Notes: generated from the sequence alone by a model not told the origin. DNA of 64,000 nucleotides from Zygnema cylindricum (GCA_037447655.1 JBBHKE010003003.1:315399-379398), one strand, 5' to 3'; shown: positions 45,750 to 56,923, counted from the stretch's first letter. A program made the numbers and translations.

Positions 45750-45962
45750 GCGAATCTCATCGCAGACGACAGCTGGCGAGCAAAATTGGAGCTCGTAAAA
45801 AACGACGGATTCGGACGTTTAAACAGTTTATGGGTTTTCCGTGAAATCGTGGCTCCAGTTTTTACGGTTTGAGAAAGCTAAACCGATGGCTTGGAGATCT
45901 CCATAATTCGATTAGAGATGACCGGTATCTAGTGGGGAGAAAGTTACATAATTTTAAAGGGC
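45750..45962 (+). pseudogene. Fragment of a Doa10/MARCH6/SUD1-type ER ubiquitin ligase (C-terminal element)
   Basis: After a pyrimidine tract and acceptor (TAATGGGACAG), one frame reads DDSWRAKLELVKNDGFGRLN-SLWVFREI. After a frame change it reads LGDLHNSIRDDRYLVGRKLHN. Both strings resemble neighbouring parts of the C-terminus of plant SUD1/CER9-type Doa10 proteins, whose conserved C-terminal element contains IRDDRYL-G-R-L-N. The transmembrane region expected between them is missing, and the frames differ, so this is a gene relic. Doa10 acts in ER-associated degradation. Assignment is from memory of the family motif. Confidence 0.55.
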
Positions 45963-46081
45963 CTAACAAAGAAAGTCAAAAAGGGAGAGCAGGGAGGATT
46001 GAAGGCAGGAGTCTTATCCATGTTAGAAATCGGCGATATTCAACTTATCGCATGGGCGCCAAAGTATTAACTTTGGAAAAA

Positions 46082-46153
46082 TGGCCAAGCCGGGGATCGA
46101 ACCCGGGACCTGTGCAAACCGTACACTAGCTCTACCAACTAAGCTACCCGGCC
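46082..46153 (-). tRNA. tRNA gene or tRNA-derived repeat (formal anticodon GGU)
   Basis: The minus strand folds as a complete cloverleaf: acceptor GGCCGGG/CTTGGCC, D arm GCTT/GAGC around AGTTGGTA, T arm CCGGG/CCCGG around TTCGATC. The Pol III A box (TAGCTTAGTTGG) and B box (GGTTCGATCCC) match consensus, and a TTTTT terminator follows immediately. The anticodon arm AGTGT/GCACA with loop ACGGTTT gives GGU (Thr), but position 33 is C instead of U and GGU is not a usual nuclear anticodon. It may be a tRNA pseudogene or SINE head. Confidence 0.6.
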
Positions 46154-46871
46154 GATGTGTACGCAAGCGCCTAATACCGAATTTATACGGCGATTAGCGG
46201 CGCACTGGCGAACCAGCTTACAGCGCGATACACACGTGTGGAGTCCAAAGTGGACAGTTCTCCAACAATCCAAGGTATATAGGTTCAAGGAAAAGGGAAA
46301 ATGGAGAGAAAAGGAAAAAAGTGAAAAAGAAGGAAGGAGGGGGGAGGAAAAATACAGGACAAGGGAAAGGGTGACAAAAAAGGAGTGTTAAAGTAGGGCA
46401 AAAAAGGAAAAAAAATGAAAAAGGTGGAAAAGGAGAAATGGAGAAAAAGGGAGTAAAGTTTCGTGCCTTCAATTTGATAATTTGGAGGATTTCGGAGGTT
46501 TACTATTTTAGGGAAAAAGAAACAAAAATAATTAAAAAAATCAAAAGTTGTTATATTGACGACATAAAAGAAAATCGATGTTTTTTGAGAGAGTTTGTAG
46601 TTCACAACAAACGTTTTAGTTTTTCATTTTTTTCTCAAGTTTTTACAGCTTTACGAGCCACAATGAGCAAAAAGAAGATTTTTTCTTGTTAAAAGAAATA
46701 AAAAAAAGGCTTTAGGTGTGTAACTTTGTGTTCTGAATAATTACTACTTTTTTTTTCTCTTAGTTTGAGATATTGAAGTGGAATGGCAGTTTTATTTTTT
46801 TCTTTCGTCTCTATTTTCTTTCCTTTTTTTCTCCTTATTTTGTATATAAATGTTATTTTTCTCTTTTCCAG
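46154..46871. other. Purine-rich then unassigned sequence
   Basis: 46280-46440 is strongly purine-rich (GGAAAAGG type). 46438-46692 has an 84-codon ORF without a known domain. No gene is asserted. Confidence 0.35.
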
Positions 46872-47009
46872 GTGAAGGTCCACTTTTTTTGTACTGATTT
46901 GAAGGTTCTGTTCACAGAATTTGATAGAGAAGTGAAAGACGACAATGTTTGGGTAGGAGGGAGAGAGAGGAAGTCTGTTTCTGAACACGTGTCTTTGACC
47001 GTAATCTGA
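46872..47009 (+). CDS. Possible terminal exon, product unknown
   Basis: A good acceptor (TTTTCTCTTTTCCAG) is followed by 45 codons (VKVHFFCTDLKVLFTEFDRE...) and TGA. Charged, protein-like composition. No upstream exon could be joined with confidence and no family is recognised. Confidence 0.3.
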   Translation: MKVHFFCTDLKVLFTEFDREVKDDNVWVGGRERKSVSEHVSLTVI

Positions 47010-47905
47010 ATTAATTCTTTGGATACTTTGGTATTATTGGAAAAGAGTACCAAAAAACAAAATACAAAAAAAAGGAGACTGGAAATTGTTTTTACTGTTG
47101 AAGTACTTGCATCTGTTTGCATTCCCAATTTTTAGAATTCCGGTTCCGGTTCTACTTTTTGGCTTTCGTTTTTTTCCGATTTTTCTGTTTCTCGGCTCCC
47201 CAATTTTTGTATCGCTTTTAACCTTTAGGGTTCGCATAAGAAGTGAAAAAATGGAATGGACGTCAGAAAATATCTTTGTTTTTGGTTTTACGCTTTCAAT
47301 TTACTTCCGATGTGAAGTGTGATTCTTCCATCTTAACATACGGCTTTGTTAGAAAGTGACAGTGAGTGTTTTCACACACACTTATTAGCACATGTGATCT
47401 TTTGTTTTGCAATTTATTGATTGGTTGCTTGTAAAGAAGTCGAGTTTTGGAAATTCTTTCTCCACGTGGTTTTACTCATAATAAAAGTATTTGGAAAGAA
47501 TAAACATGTAGTGGGACCACTCCCTTTGAGCCGAAAGGCACAAGCGATGTCTGTTCTTATTGCAATATTTAGGCATCAGAGTAAACACTCGGAGTTCTTG
47601 GAATGTCAACGATTTTAGTGCTATTTTGGTCCATGGGTGTTCAAAGTTTTAACGGCATCCGACATGGTAACACAGGTATGATCGCACCACGTCTACGCAG
47701 CGAAGATAAACGAATATATCGTCGCATCGGCATTGGAAATATAATGTTGTCAATAACTGGACATACGGTTATCGAAAAATCTCCATAAAATCTTGGTGAA
47801 ACATAACTTGGATTTTTGGAGGGATACATCGGGCAACATTTGTGCGTAAACGATGTGTACCTCTTGGAAGGGAATCGTTAACCGATACATCGAGCCGTCG
47901 ATCAC
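47010..47905. other. Unassigned
   Basis: No gene supported. Contains short ORFs only. A stretch rich in 'acatcg' and 'gatgtg' motifs (47690-47905) resembles the sequence around 43740-43860 in wording and may be a diffuse repeat. Confidence 0.35.
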
Positions 47906-48128
47906 TACATCGTGAATCGCTATTAGTGTTGATTTTTCTTTTGCCACTTAAAACATCTTTTCTACGTACACAATTGTCTGGTTTTCAATTTGAGAAACGC
48001 CAATCAGAAGCTGGAAGCCTTACCTTTCAATCTCCACCGTCAAAACCACGATACGACATGTATGTACAAAGAAAATATGCTTTTAAGTGGCCAAAAAAAT
48101 ATTAACACTAATAGCGCTACACGGGGTA
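47906..48128. mobile_element. TA-type MITE (family M3), 223 bp
   Basis: Ends TACATCGTGAATCGCTATTA and, inverted, TACCCCGTGTAGCGCTATTA; the inverted similarity extends about 65 bp, through GCCACTTAAAA. Same family as 43925-44524. No coding capacity. Confidence 0.75.
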
Positions 48129-48541
48129 TTGTCGACCGTAACGTCACCTAAATCGGCGATGCATCGTTGGCAGCCATCCCATTGATTAGGATGGCCGCAA
48201 AAAGTGGCCGTCGCGAAATTCGACCCCGAAATGACCACTTTTAGACAGTGGCGACCGCCGGGGGAGCGCAGGCCGTAAGCCCGTTTTAACGTTTTTTCCA
48301 CACGTGTAAATTTAACAAACGCCGTTAGGAATATCTCGCTTTTGACCGTACCGGTAACCAAACCATTTCGACCATACCGTACCCCAAAAGGTGCTTTTCA
48401 CATGTGAAAGGAAAAAAAAAAACGAATTTCCGCGGACCAAACCCCAACGGAATTGCAAAACGGATCAAACTGGACAAAGATCGCCACCTGGCTTTAGGTC
48501 AAGAATTTTCCTGTCAGTGTGACGTGGCGAGCTCGTAGCCT
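48129..48541. other. Unassigned
   Basis: No recognised feature. A GTACC-rich stretch lies near 48345-48385 and a poly-A run near 48412. Confidence 0.35.
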
Positions 48542-48821
48542 ATGGCGCTCACCATGGTCATCGCGACAGCGTTGATGTTTGTGTGCCACGTGGCACTCGT
48601 AATGGGAGATTATTATAGAGACATGTCGGAACCAGACGGTACGTTTCCCCTTCCTTTTCTCTCTTCTTTTGTGAAGTCCATGCTTTCACACGTGCGAAAT
48701 GTATCTTTACTTCGCTCCTCTGCTGGTTTTTTGTCGATCCTGCTGTTGCAAAGTCGGCTCTGGAGCTGGTGAAGGCGGCGATTGTGAACAAGGAGATATT
48801 TCACTGGATGATCAAATGTGA
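48542..48821 (+). CDS. Possible small two-exon secreted-protein gene
   Basis: Exon 1, 48542-48638, starts ATG and encodes a hydrophobic leader (MALTMVIATALMFVCHVALV) and an acidic tail, ending at a strong donor (G|GTACGTTT). Joining to 48754 (acceptor TTGCAAAG) in phase gives GSGAGEGGDCEQGD... and a stop at 48821, 54 residues. Another frame of the second exon (SALELVKAAIVNKEIFHW) is equally open. Speculative. Confidence 0.25.
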
Positions 48822-48934
48822 TAGATGGTTTTTCCGGTGCGATGATTCACGTCGCGTGTATAGAGTGTGAGTGACAATCAATGCGTACAATCTCAGTCGT
48901 CTTAATTCCACACTGAATTGCATACTACAGTTTG

Positions 48935-51330
48935 AGATTTCCTAAAAGATAAGGGCATGCAGCATCAAAAGACTGTCCTAGATAACCCATAACAAAATGG
49001 TGTTGCTGAACCTTAGGTGACAGTGCCAGGAGTATGTTGAAAAATAAAAAATTAGAAAGACGCTTCTAGGCAGAAGCCATGAATTTAGCAAATTATATCA
49101 GAAATAGAGTCCTTACCTCAGCTATAAAAGGAAAAACACCATATGAGAGATGGGTCGGTAGAAAGCCTGATTTGTCTCACCTACAAGTATTCGGAAGTCA
49201 AGTGTATAGTCTGAACACTGACGAGTCTGATTGGAAACTAGATGCTCGAGGAAAACCAGGATATCTAGTGGGGTATGATGAAGATGTCAAATGATATAGA
49301 GTCTATGACCTAGGAAAGAAAGACATCATAATGGTCAAGCATCTAGTAGTGATGGATGAAGGGAAATCTGTAGATCCCTTCAAGTATACTAGAACTATCA
49401 AAATCATATTTGATTCAAAAATGAAACAGATTCAGATCTCCCTGACATCCATGTACCTCAACAGACCACATCAAAACCGGAAGAAAATTCAAACTGAGAG
49501 TGAACCACTTGTGGATTCACAGTTTCCAACTCACATCGAGAAAATGGAGGATGAGATACCGGAACTGGAATCTATGGACTGGGGAGCAAGTGATAACACG
49601 GACTGGGGAGCAAGTGATAACACTCGGCAGAATCCGAGACTTCCATCCATTCCTGCCTCAAAATTCGAAGGAGGACGAAGGAGAAACAAAAGACTACAGG
49701 AAAAACAGACAGTTAACAAGGTAACAAAGCTGTCACACCCTGATGAGCCTCGAATTTATTTAGAGGCAGTGAAGTGTCCAAAAAAGAACAGATGGACCAG
49801 GACCATTAATGATGTGATGGCTTCCATCATGGAAGCCAATACATAGGAGTTAGTGGACTGCCCTTTAGACAGAAAGCCAATAGGGTGTTAATGGGTGTTT
49901 AAGTTGAAACTAAACCCAGATAATACCATTGAGAGGTACAAAGCTAGATTGGTGGCAAAGGGTTTTACCCAAAAAAAGGGGATTGACTATAAAGAGACTC
50001 TTGCACTAGTTGTACCCTTCCCTTCAGTAAGGATTCTCCTCAGTCTAACAGCAACAGAAGACAGGGAGATCCATCAGAAAGACATTAAAATGACCTTCCT
50101 CAATGGTAAGTTAGAGGAAGAAATTTTTATGAAACAACCATAAGGTTTTGTGGAAAGAAAGAAGGTTTTGTGGAAGAAGGAGAGGAGAGTAAAGTCTGCA
50201 GATTGATTAAATCTTTGTTTGGACTGAAGCTGGCTTCCACACAATAGAATAAGAAACTGGATTAGTTTCTAACCAAGTTTCTAACCAATCTGAGATATGT
50301 CAGAATCAGCTCTAACCACTCTATTTATATGTTTGAGGATAAGGATGAGATTATTTTTATTGCCATCTATGTAGATGATTTGTTAGTACTAAGTAAGTCC
50401 ATGGAAAAGATTAATAAGCTAAAGAAAAATTTAAGAAGCAGATTTGACATGAAGGACTTAGGAGAGGCTAGATATATCTTAGGAATTCAGATGGAAAGAG
50501 ATAGAGGGAAAAGAATAATCAGATTAACTTAGAAAGAGGCTATTGGAAATATGTAGGAAAAAATCCAGAGAGATAAGACAAATAGTTGTACCACTCCCAT
50601 GGACTTGAAGAAAGTAAGTGATGGAAGTGAAAAAGGAGGTGTAATCATCCTCGATGAGGAAATGTGTCTTGAAAAGAGACAGTTTATGAAGTCAATTCCA
50701 TATAGATAGGTCGTAGGAAGTTTGGTTTATTTCATGGAGTGTACTAGGCAAGACATAGCTCCAGCAGATGAAGTCCTCAGCATGAGTCTTAATGATCCTA
50801 CAAAGAGAGATTGGGAGGCAGCTAAGAGGGTGATGAGATATTTGATAGGAACGAGGGATCTTTGGTTGCTTCTAGGAGGGGAGAATACTGACTTCACCAC
50901 TAGGAGTGATGCCAGCTATGAGGATGCTCCTATGAGACGTTGTACTTCTGGGTATGTTTTGTATATTGGGAGTGGTGCTTGCTGTTGGAGCAGTAGGTGG
51001 TTGCTCAATCCAATATGGAGGCTAAGTATATGGCCTCTAGGCCAGCTGTCAAAGAGTTAATGTGGGTGAAGTCTTTGCTGCAAGAACTTGGGTTTGTGAA
51101 GGTTGGTGTGCAGAAAGTGTTTTGTGATACAGCTAATCCAAAACATCACTTTAAAGCAAAACAATGGACGTAAGACTCAGCTTTGTGAGAGAAAAAGTAG
51201 AAAACAAAATTGTAAGTCTAGAGTATAGCTCAGATGGAGATATGGTGGCAGACATGATGACAAAGCCAGTCCCATCTCATAAACTGAAATTTTGTAGAGA
51301 ACGATGTGGACTCTAACCAAAAAGTGACTA
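48935..51330 (+). pseudogene. Copia family B, plus copy: integrase C-terminus, RT, RNase H (5' truncated, decayed)
   Basis: Starts inside integrase (GMQHQKTV...), then 49079-49294 (NLANYIRNRVLT, GYLVGYDEDVK), an acidic linker with a 24-bp tandem duplication (DWGASDNT twice, about 49577-49624), RT from 49895 (KLKLNPDNTIERYKAR) with YVDD preserved at about 50365, and RNase H to about 51300. Many in-frame stops: TAA at 49888 and 50143, TAG at Gln, Leu and Trp positions. Best matches are to the copia B element at 28515-40971. Gag and protease are absent. Confidence 0.85.
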
Positions 51331-52310
51331 GAAAATAAGGGGAGTTTTAAAATATGTGTATTAATTTTTTGGTATTTTTTAGGTTGTTTTTTGTATTTTC
51401 TCTGAGCATTTCTAAAGGAACAAAATAAAAAGGGTGTTAGCGCGGCTCTAACCTCTCTCTTTCTGGTCTCCATGCTTGTTGCAGTCACTGATGACCTGAG
51501 AGAGAGAGAGATAGATCCATGGTTGCCTAAGCACCCTTAGCAGACAGGCACGAAAGAGGACAGTCTTAGTAGACTGTACCAAAAAGATACGGACTAGCTA
51601 GAAATTGATCATGGTCCCAACGGTTCGTCGGAGTAATCAACAGCCTTGTCCTATAGTCTAGGACTTGTGATGGGATATATAGGGTTTGATAGCTACTTAA
51701 AGACGAACATGCAAAACAAACCATTTAACTAGATCTAGAAGAAATCTCACATAGAATCAGTGCAAATTTTCATATGCACACCAGTACCGCATTAAACAAA
51801 TTTATCGGACATTTATTTGACCGACGGATTTTAAATGTCAGTTTGATCGAATGGTTGTCATTCAACCCGACTCTACGAAATGTTCATTTTGGCGGTGTAT
51901 GGACGATACGTCACCGGATTACACGTGGCACGTCATCAGTGGAAAGCGAAATCTCTGGGAAGCATCAGAACGAGTCTAAGTATGATAGACGTCCTCACCA
52001 AGGCTATGCTGTACCTAAGTATGATAGACGTCCTCACCAAGGCTATGTTGTACCTTAGCCAAACAGAAGGTACCTCCAGATGTACGGTACAGTCTTGTGA
52101 TTGGTGATGTACAGTAGTAGATAGGGGTTTTAGAGAGGTGTTTTAGGACTTAGAATTTTTGTTGGTGGCCGCCTCTCTCCCAGAGTGGTTCTTTACAAAT
52201 AGGCATGTTTTGCCTCTTCATAACTAATCGCATGTTTCGGTGTTTTCAGAGATTTATTCTCCTATGGGCTTAAGGGAGTCTAGACAACACAGTGGTGTAG
52301 TACTTGATAT
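51331..52310 (+). mobile_element. Polypurine tract and decayed 3' LTR of the plus copia B
   Basis: The polypurine tract GAAAATAAGGGGAGTT (51331-51346) equals that of the minus element. The following ~970 bp align, diverged, with the reverse complement of the family B LTR (e.g. 'agactgtacc', 'ggccgcctctctccc', 'aggacttag'). A 39-bp unit (AAGTATGATAGACGTCCTC...) is duplicated at 51978 and 52017. The exact end near 52310 is unclear. Confidence 0.7.
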
Positions 52311-54001
52311 AATTTGTGTGCCAGGTTGGCAGTTGTTTATATACAAAAAAGGCCATTAAAAATTCACTAGTGGCTTCATATACAAAGGAGAATTATGTGA
52401 TCCAATGAGGGATACACAATTGCAAACAGGCATAAAATAGTTATATCCAAGGCCACCAACGGCCAAATCTGACCAAAAAAATCCACGCCAAACATACACT
52501 AGGAAAACATAAGGCCACTCACGGCCAGATGTCAAGCATGGAAAGCGTGGACAATGCAGATGCTCAATACAACTGAGTCTGATTGATCCCAATCCACTCA
52601 CGTACCCACTGAATGACCAACAAACTAATTTGACACGCGCCTGCATCCGCAATGCATTGTAATACTTACTAACCACTCTTAGCAACCTAGTGATTACCAA
52701 GGGTGAACCGCGGTTGTTCGCTACAACTAGAGTTTTGCAGAGCTCCCAAAAACGGATCAGCTCCACCAACTCCACTCCTTGGTGAGGCATGTCACAATGT
52801 AAGCAAACAATGCCTCCTCTTCACAAAGAGCTAAGCAAGAAATGAAACCAAATACCTAAGTTAGTGTTGTATATTCTTAGCCGAAAACTAACTAAGATAA
52901 TGTCAACTAACAAGAAAACATTAACTACAAATGCAAAGCTAATTATAATCAATTTTTTTTCTTTAGTTTTTTTTTTCAAAACAAACAATTTCAACTTGGC
53001 AGAAAAATCCACTAGTTGGCAAACCAATCCATAATGCAAGGATCTATTATCAAATTGCAGAGACACAAAGAACATTTGTCAAATTTGAATCGCAAAAAAT
53101 AGAGAAAAGCTAAGGATGTCAAATTGCAGAAATTAGGAAAAACAAACAATTTCAAATTGCAAAATATAGGAAAAAATTGGCAATTTTAAATTGCACAAAA
53201 TAGGAAAAGCAAACAGTTTCAAGACCATATGAATATTAAGCCAAATGATAGCCACTAGGCTCTTTGGTCAGTTTATATTCCTTACAGGAGTTCAATTAAC
53301 AAAGATCTAACCTAAATATCTAAGCACGTAAACTGAAAATCCAACAAATCATGAGCAAATATGAGAAACCAGATTCAGAAATACACCAACCAAATACAAG
53401 AAAGTAAACCATAATCCCAGAAGCAAACCCTAACTGTTCAGTCAGAAGCCAAGGTTCAGCAACATCCTAATCCACTTGATAGGACGAGAGGGAAAGTGAA
53501 GGGAAACTGGTTAGGCTTCGGCCTGAGCCGTGTAGATTGAATTGCAAGCTAGATTTACATAAAAAAAAAAATTAATAAAAGCTAAGCAACGGAACGCTTA
53601 GTGGTGAAAAAAGAGCCACCTAAGCTATCTTAACAATTTCAGAATAAAGAACTAAGAGTTTAGGTCAAATCTCACAAAAGAATTTGTGTGCTCTTTAAAT
53701 TGTGAGCACAGCTCTTTTAATTGTGAGCACATAATTCGGCTATAATTCACTAAGAACAAAGTCCTTAGCTGAATGTCTAGACTAACTTGTATACAAGAGA
53801 TCTATGTAGCTATTTGTGCCTAGTTTGGATTCTGGCCAATAGAGGGCTACAATTGCGTGCCTTGCGTTACAAAATCTACAGCCTACGGATGATAACCCTT
53901 CCTAAACTACATGTCAATGCGTGAGACCTCGAAGGGTCCACGACTTAAAATGGACCAATCAAGGTAGCCCCGCGCAGTTCAAATATGGTTCATTCGTTCA
54001 T
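52311..54001. other. Unassigned region
   Basis: No gene supported. 53090-53220 has loosely repeated phrases (CAATTTCAAATTGCA, AAATAGGAAAAA). A 144-codon minus ORF (52790-52356) has no recognisable motif. GTGAGCAC is repeated near 53700-53730. Confidence 0.4.
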
Positions 54002-54006
54002 CTTCA

Positions 54007-54214
54007 ACTTTGTGGCCGTAGATTTGCGTGCGAATTCGCGGTGGTCCTTCGAAATTTCGACGTTGACGTTTTCAATCACCAATTGTCCAGACAGCAACAC
54101 AAATTGGTTCACTTTGTGGCCATAGATTCGCGTGCAAATTCGCAGTGGTCTTTCAAAATTTCGACGTTGACGTTTCCGATCATCAATTGTCCGGACTACA
54201 ACTCAAATTGGTTT
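54007..54214. repeat. 104-bp tandem duplication
   Basis: Two units starting ACTTTGTGGCC(A/G)TAGAT at 54007 and 54111, ending around CAAATTGGTT. They differ at about a dozen positions, so the duplication is not recent. Confidence 0.85.
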
Positions 54215-54484
54215 GCGGGTTTCGCGACCCCTGACGAATTCCCATACGAACTCCAATTTGTCCGCGGGTTTTCTAACGCCTGACGAAATATTTGTATGGA
54301 CCTGTCACCACCAAATCAAACGTAAGTTCAAATTAGTGTGGCGTTGGTCTAAAAGACCATTTACATGCCTTTTTATGTGGTCGACATGATACGGCATGAC
54401 AATACCTCTCATGGCACGAGCACCCAATTTGCCACCAAGGGTGGGAAAGATTTTATAGTAGGTTTCACAACCAAAAATGTGAAA
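54215..54484. other. Unassigned
   Basis: Short interval without recognised features. A fragment of the 104-bp unit ('ccaatttgtccgcgggtttt') recurs at about 54251. Confidence 0.4.
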
Positions 54485-54770
54485 TTATCTTCTTAGATTG
54501 TTACTTTCATCAACGACCGGCAGATACTTCAAATCTGATGGTTTAAATAAAAGTCGCTCAAACTCACAGAAAAAGATTTTTTGTCCTATTTTTTTTTCAA
54601 ATTTAGACATGATGTTTAATTCTCTATCGATCCATGTGCAACTCAACCTTGTTACTATTTTATTTCATTTTGCGGCCAATACAATATGGGTCTTAAGGCC
54701 ATATTGTATGTTTTGCATACAATAGGCATATTGTATGGGCGTACGGTCACCTACTTTTGAACTATGCCTT
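54485..54770. mobile_element. Family D element copy
   Basis: Reverse complement of about 885-1170 in the family D element: it ends CACCTACTTTTGAACTATGCC, preceded by the palindromic AATATGG/CATATTGTATG block and the 'ctcaaccttgttactatttt' segment. The other terminus is not seen. Confidence 0.6.
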
Positions 54771-54807
54771 CAACTGATAATGTATGTACGATTTTTTTTT
54801 TGAGGGG

Positions 54808-55001
54808 TATCCGCCACTTGCGCATTGTATCGTAATTTTTCTTTTACGTGCACTTATCGTAAAGTCAAGAGGGTTGAGATCGAAAGGCAAAAATTCCACT
54901 TTCCGAATGGCTCTCCAATCGAGAATTAGAAATGTGTGCACGTAGAAAGGATATATTAAGTGGCGAAAAAAATATTAACCCTAATGGTGATACACTTTGT
55001 A
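54808..55001. mobile_element. Family M3 MITE, right part
   Basis: 55001 back to about 54930 matches the right end of M3 (inverted: TACAAAGTGTATCACCATTA, GGGTTAATATTTTTTTCGCC). The left end is doubtful. Confidence 0.5.
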
Positions 55002-55580
55002 GTTATTCTTAAACACTCTAGTTACAAACTACGCGATTAATGGCGTTACAGCCAGTCACGAACAGCAATTGCAAATAAAGTGATAAAACTACGATTCCTG
55101 GTCATTTAGTTCATTCTCTCTTAAATAGGGTAATTACTAATTACACCTACGGGCCTCAGGCCAAAAATCGAGCCAATCCTACAAACACTCTGAGAGATCC
55201 ATGTCGGCCCCCCATCATCTTTTCGCTTTACGACGCGCCGCGCCGCGCGGACGTAAAAATGTATATATACGTTTAGGGTTTTTTATTGTTTTGTTTTTTT
55301 TTATTTATTAAAAAACACCAAACCACACCCCTAAAAAACCCTCAACTGGTAAACCCTAACCAGATACCCGGTAGGTATCTTGTCAGTTGTGAACTTACGA
55401 CGCATTTCGCACGTCGAACTGCGGGTTCACACGGTTCACCACACCGGGGAAACTTGTAACGTACCTAGCTAGACTGTCATTTATGTTTAGTCACAGCAAT
55501 TGAACAACCTGATATCATGCTCGAGTGGATGGCTCAAATGTGCGGGAACAGATGGAAACGCTATATGTAGTTTCTTGTAC
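55002..55580. other. Unassigned, with shared dispersed repeat
   Basis: About 55345-55465 is an inverted, diverged copy of 2195-2290 (shared phrases GACGCATTTCGCAC, CACGGTTCACCACAC). A short GC-rich palindrome (gcgccgcgccgcgc) is at about 55233-55248. Single TTTAGGG/CCCTAAA motifs occur but not as telomere arrays. Confidence 0.45.
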
Positions 55581-56134
55581 TACACCGCCAATCGTTATTA
55601 GCGTGGGAGTTTGATTAGCGTATAATAATAATTACAGTGGTATACGCTATTTAAGAATTTGAAAATTTTGGAAAAAATCATACATTCTAATTGTTTGATT
55701 ATGGTAATTTGGATCTTTGAAAAAAAAAATGCCTCTCGCAAACATGCTTACACTAATATAGGTATCTGTACAAAATATGACAAATCGTACACAAATCGTA
55801 CACAAATCGTACATTCACACGGTCGAAACGCGGCTGTCGGACGAATATGTGGGAACGGGATTTTTTACGACCTGGTTTTTTCTCCTTTATAGAACGCACA
55901 TTCTCATGCGTCTGCGGTTACTACAACTAATTTATTGTAATTTTTAACTTAAAAAGGTAAATTTATGTACGGTCTGGTAGTGACCGTACACAACTCTATT
56001 TAAGAGACAACATACTGAAAATAACCCTAAATAGAATAAAGAAAAAAATAGAATGAACTACACTAATGGAGAATTAAAAAAAAAAAAGCGGGACGGAATT
56101 AGCGTACACAACGCTAATAACGATTGGCGGTGTA
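55581..56134. mobile_element. TA-type MITE (family M1), 554 bp, perfect TIRs
   Basis: 24-bp perfect inverted ends beginning TACACCGCCAATCGTTATTA, with TA at each edge. The interior aligns with M1b (41482-42043), including a shared TTGAAAATTTTG segment and the TACTTGTACAAAAT region. Non-coding. Confidence 0.9.
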
Positions 56135-56142
56135 CAGTAAAG

Positions 56143-56345
56143 TACACCGTGAATCGTTATTAGCCTCATGTACGCTATATCGGCACCCCAAAATTTTGAC
56201 ATTGATACCTTAAATATAATAAATTACACTATTTCAGGAAGTGGACCATAATCTGCCACGTCTCCCGAAGCTAAATTAGAATGAATGACGCTAATTTTTT
56301 CTTTACACTTATAATTTTTATACGCTAATAACGATTCATGGTGTA
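56143..56345. mobile_element. TA-type MITE (family M2), 203 bp
   Basis: Inverted ends TACACCGTGAATCGTTATTA and TACACCATGAATCGTTATTA, one mismatch in 22 bp. It lies only 8 bp from the end of M1a. Non-coding. Confidence 0.88.
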
Positions 56346-56923
56346 GTATAGGCTGAAGGGTATGGAAACACTATATGCAGTGACTTCATACCACTTCAAA
56401 AGTATACACGCATAAATCCTATCGTATACTGAAACCAAATAATACATAGCGTTCGCACGCGTTTTCACACTTTTTGTACCGTTAGGATTTTATAGAATTT
56501 TCGAGGCGGATTCCTCCGGTTTGTCCTTTTGGATTTTTTCCCAAATTCTTGTTTTTTTTTCAAACGTGTGTCAAAGCGCGGTTCGTTGAACTTTTTCATT
56601 AACTTGGGAGTGAACACTACTACAGTACTGTACTGTACTGTAGTTGCTAATAAAGTAATTATTAAAAGTAAATGATGAAATATATGACGAATTATATGGT
56701 GTAAAGATAAAACAGTTACCAAAAATAAATAAATATTACTACTTACAAAAAAGAAAAAAACTAGAAAAATATGTGAGTAAATAAGCCGAAAAAAAAGTCA
56801 AAACCCTAATTTCCATGTGAGCAGCAGTAGTCAGTACTTTGGACAGACGTATTGCTGACGAATTTTAGCCGTTTTTTTGCCGATTTCTCTACGAATTTGA
56901 CGTTTTTACGCGGCTGCTCGCTG
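56346..56923. other. 5' flank of the PH-domain gene
   Basis: No gene supported. A TACAGTACTG simple repeat lies at 56621-56642. The region directly upstream of the ATG at 56924 is the probable promoter/5' UTR; no core promoter element was identified with confidence. Confidence 0.4.

Noticed and set aside
35438-50143. Reassigned stop codon (TAG as sense)
   Set aside because: TAG does recur in open frames (5459-7132 gene, copia C), but older copia copies carry TAA and TGA at similar positions and the GT61 frame ends in TAG. Ordinary decay explains it.
52356-52790. 144-codon minus ORF as a gene
   Set aside because: No recognisable motif or splice context; the region shows no coding-like conservation that I can judge.
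55260-55380. Telomeric repeat (TTTAGGG)
   Set aside because: Only isolated single motifs, not tandem arrays.
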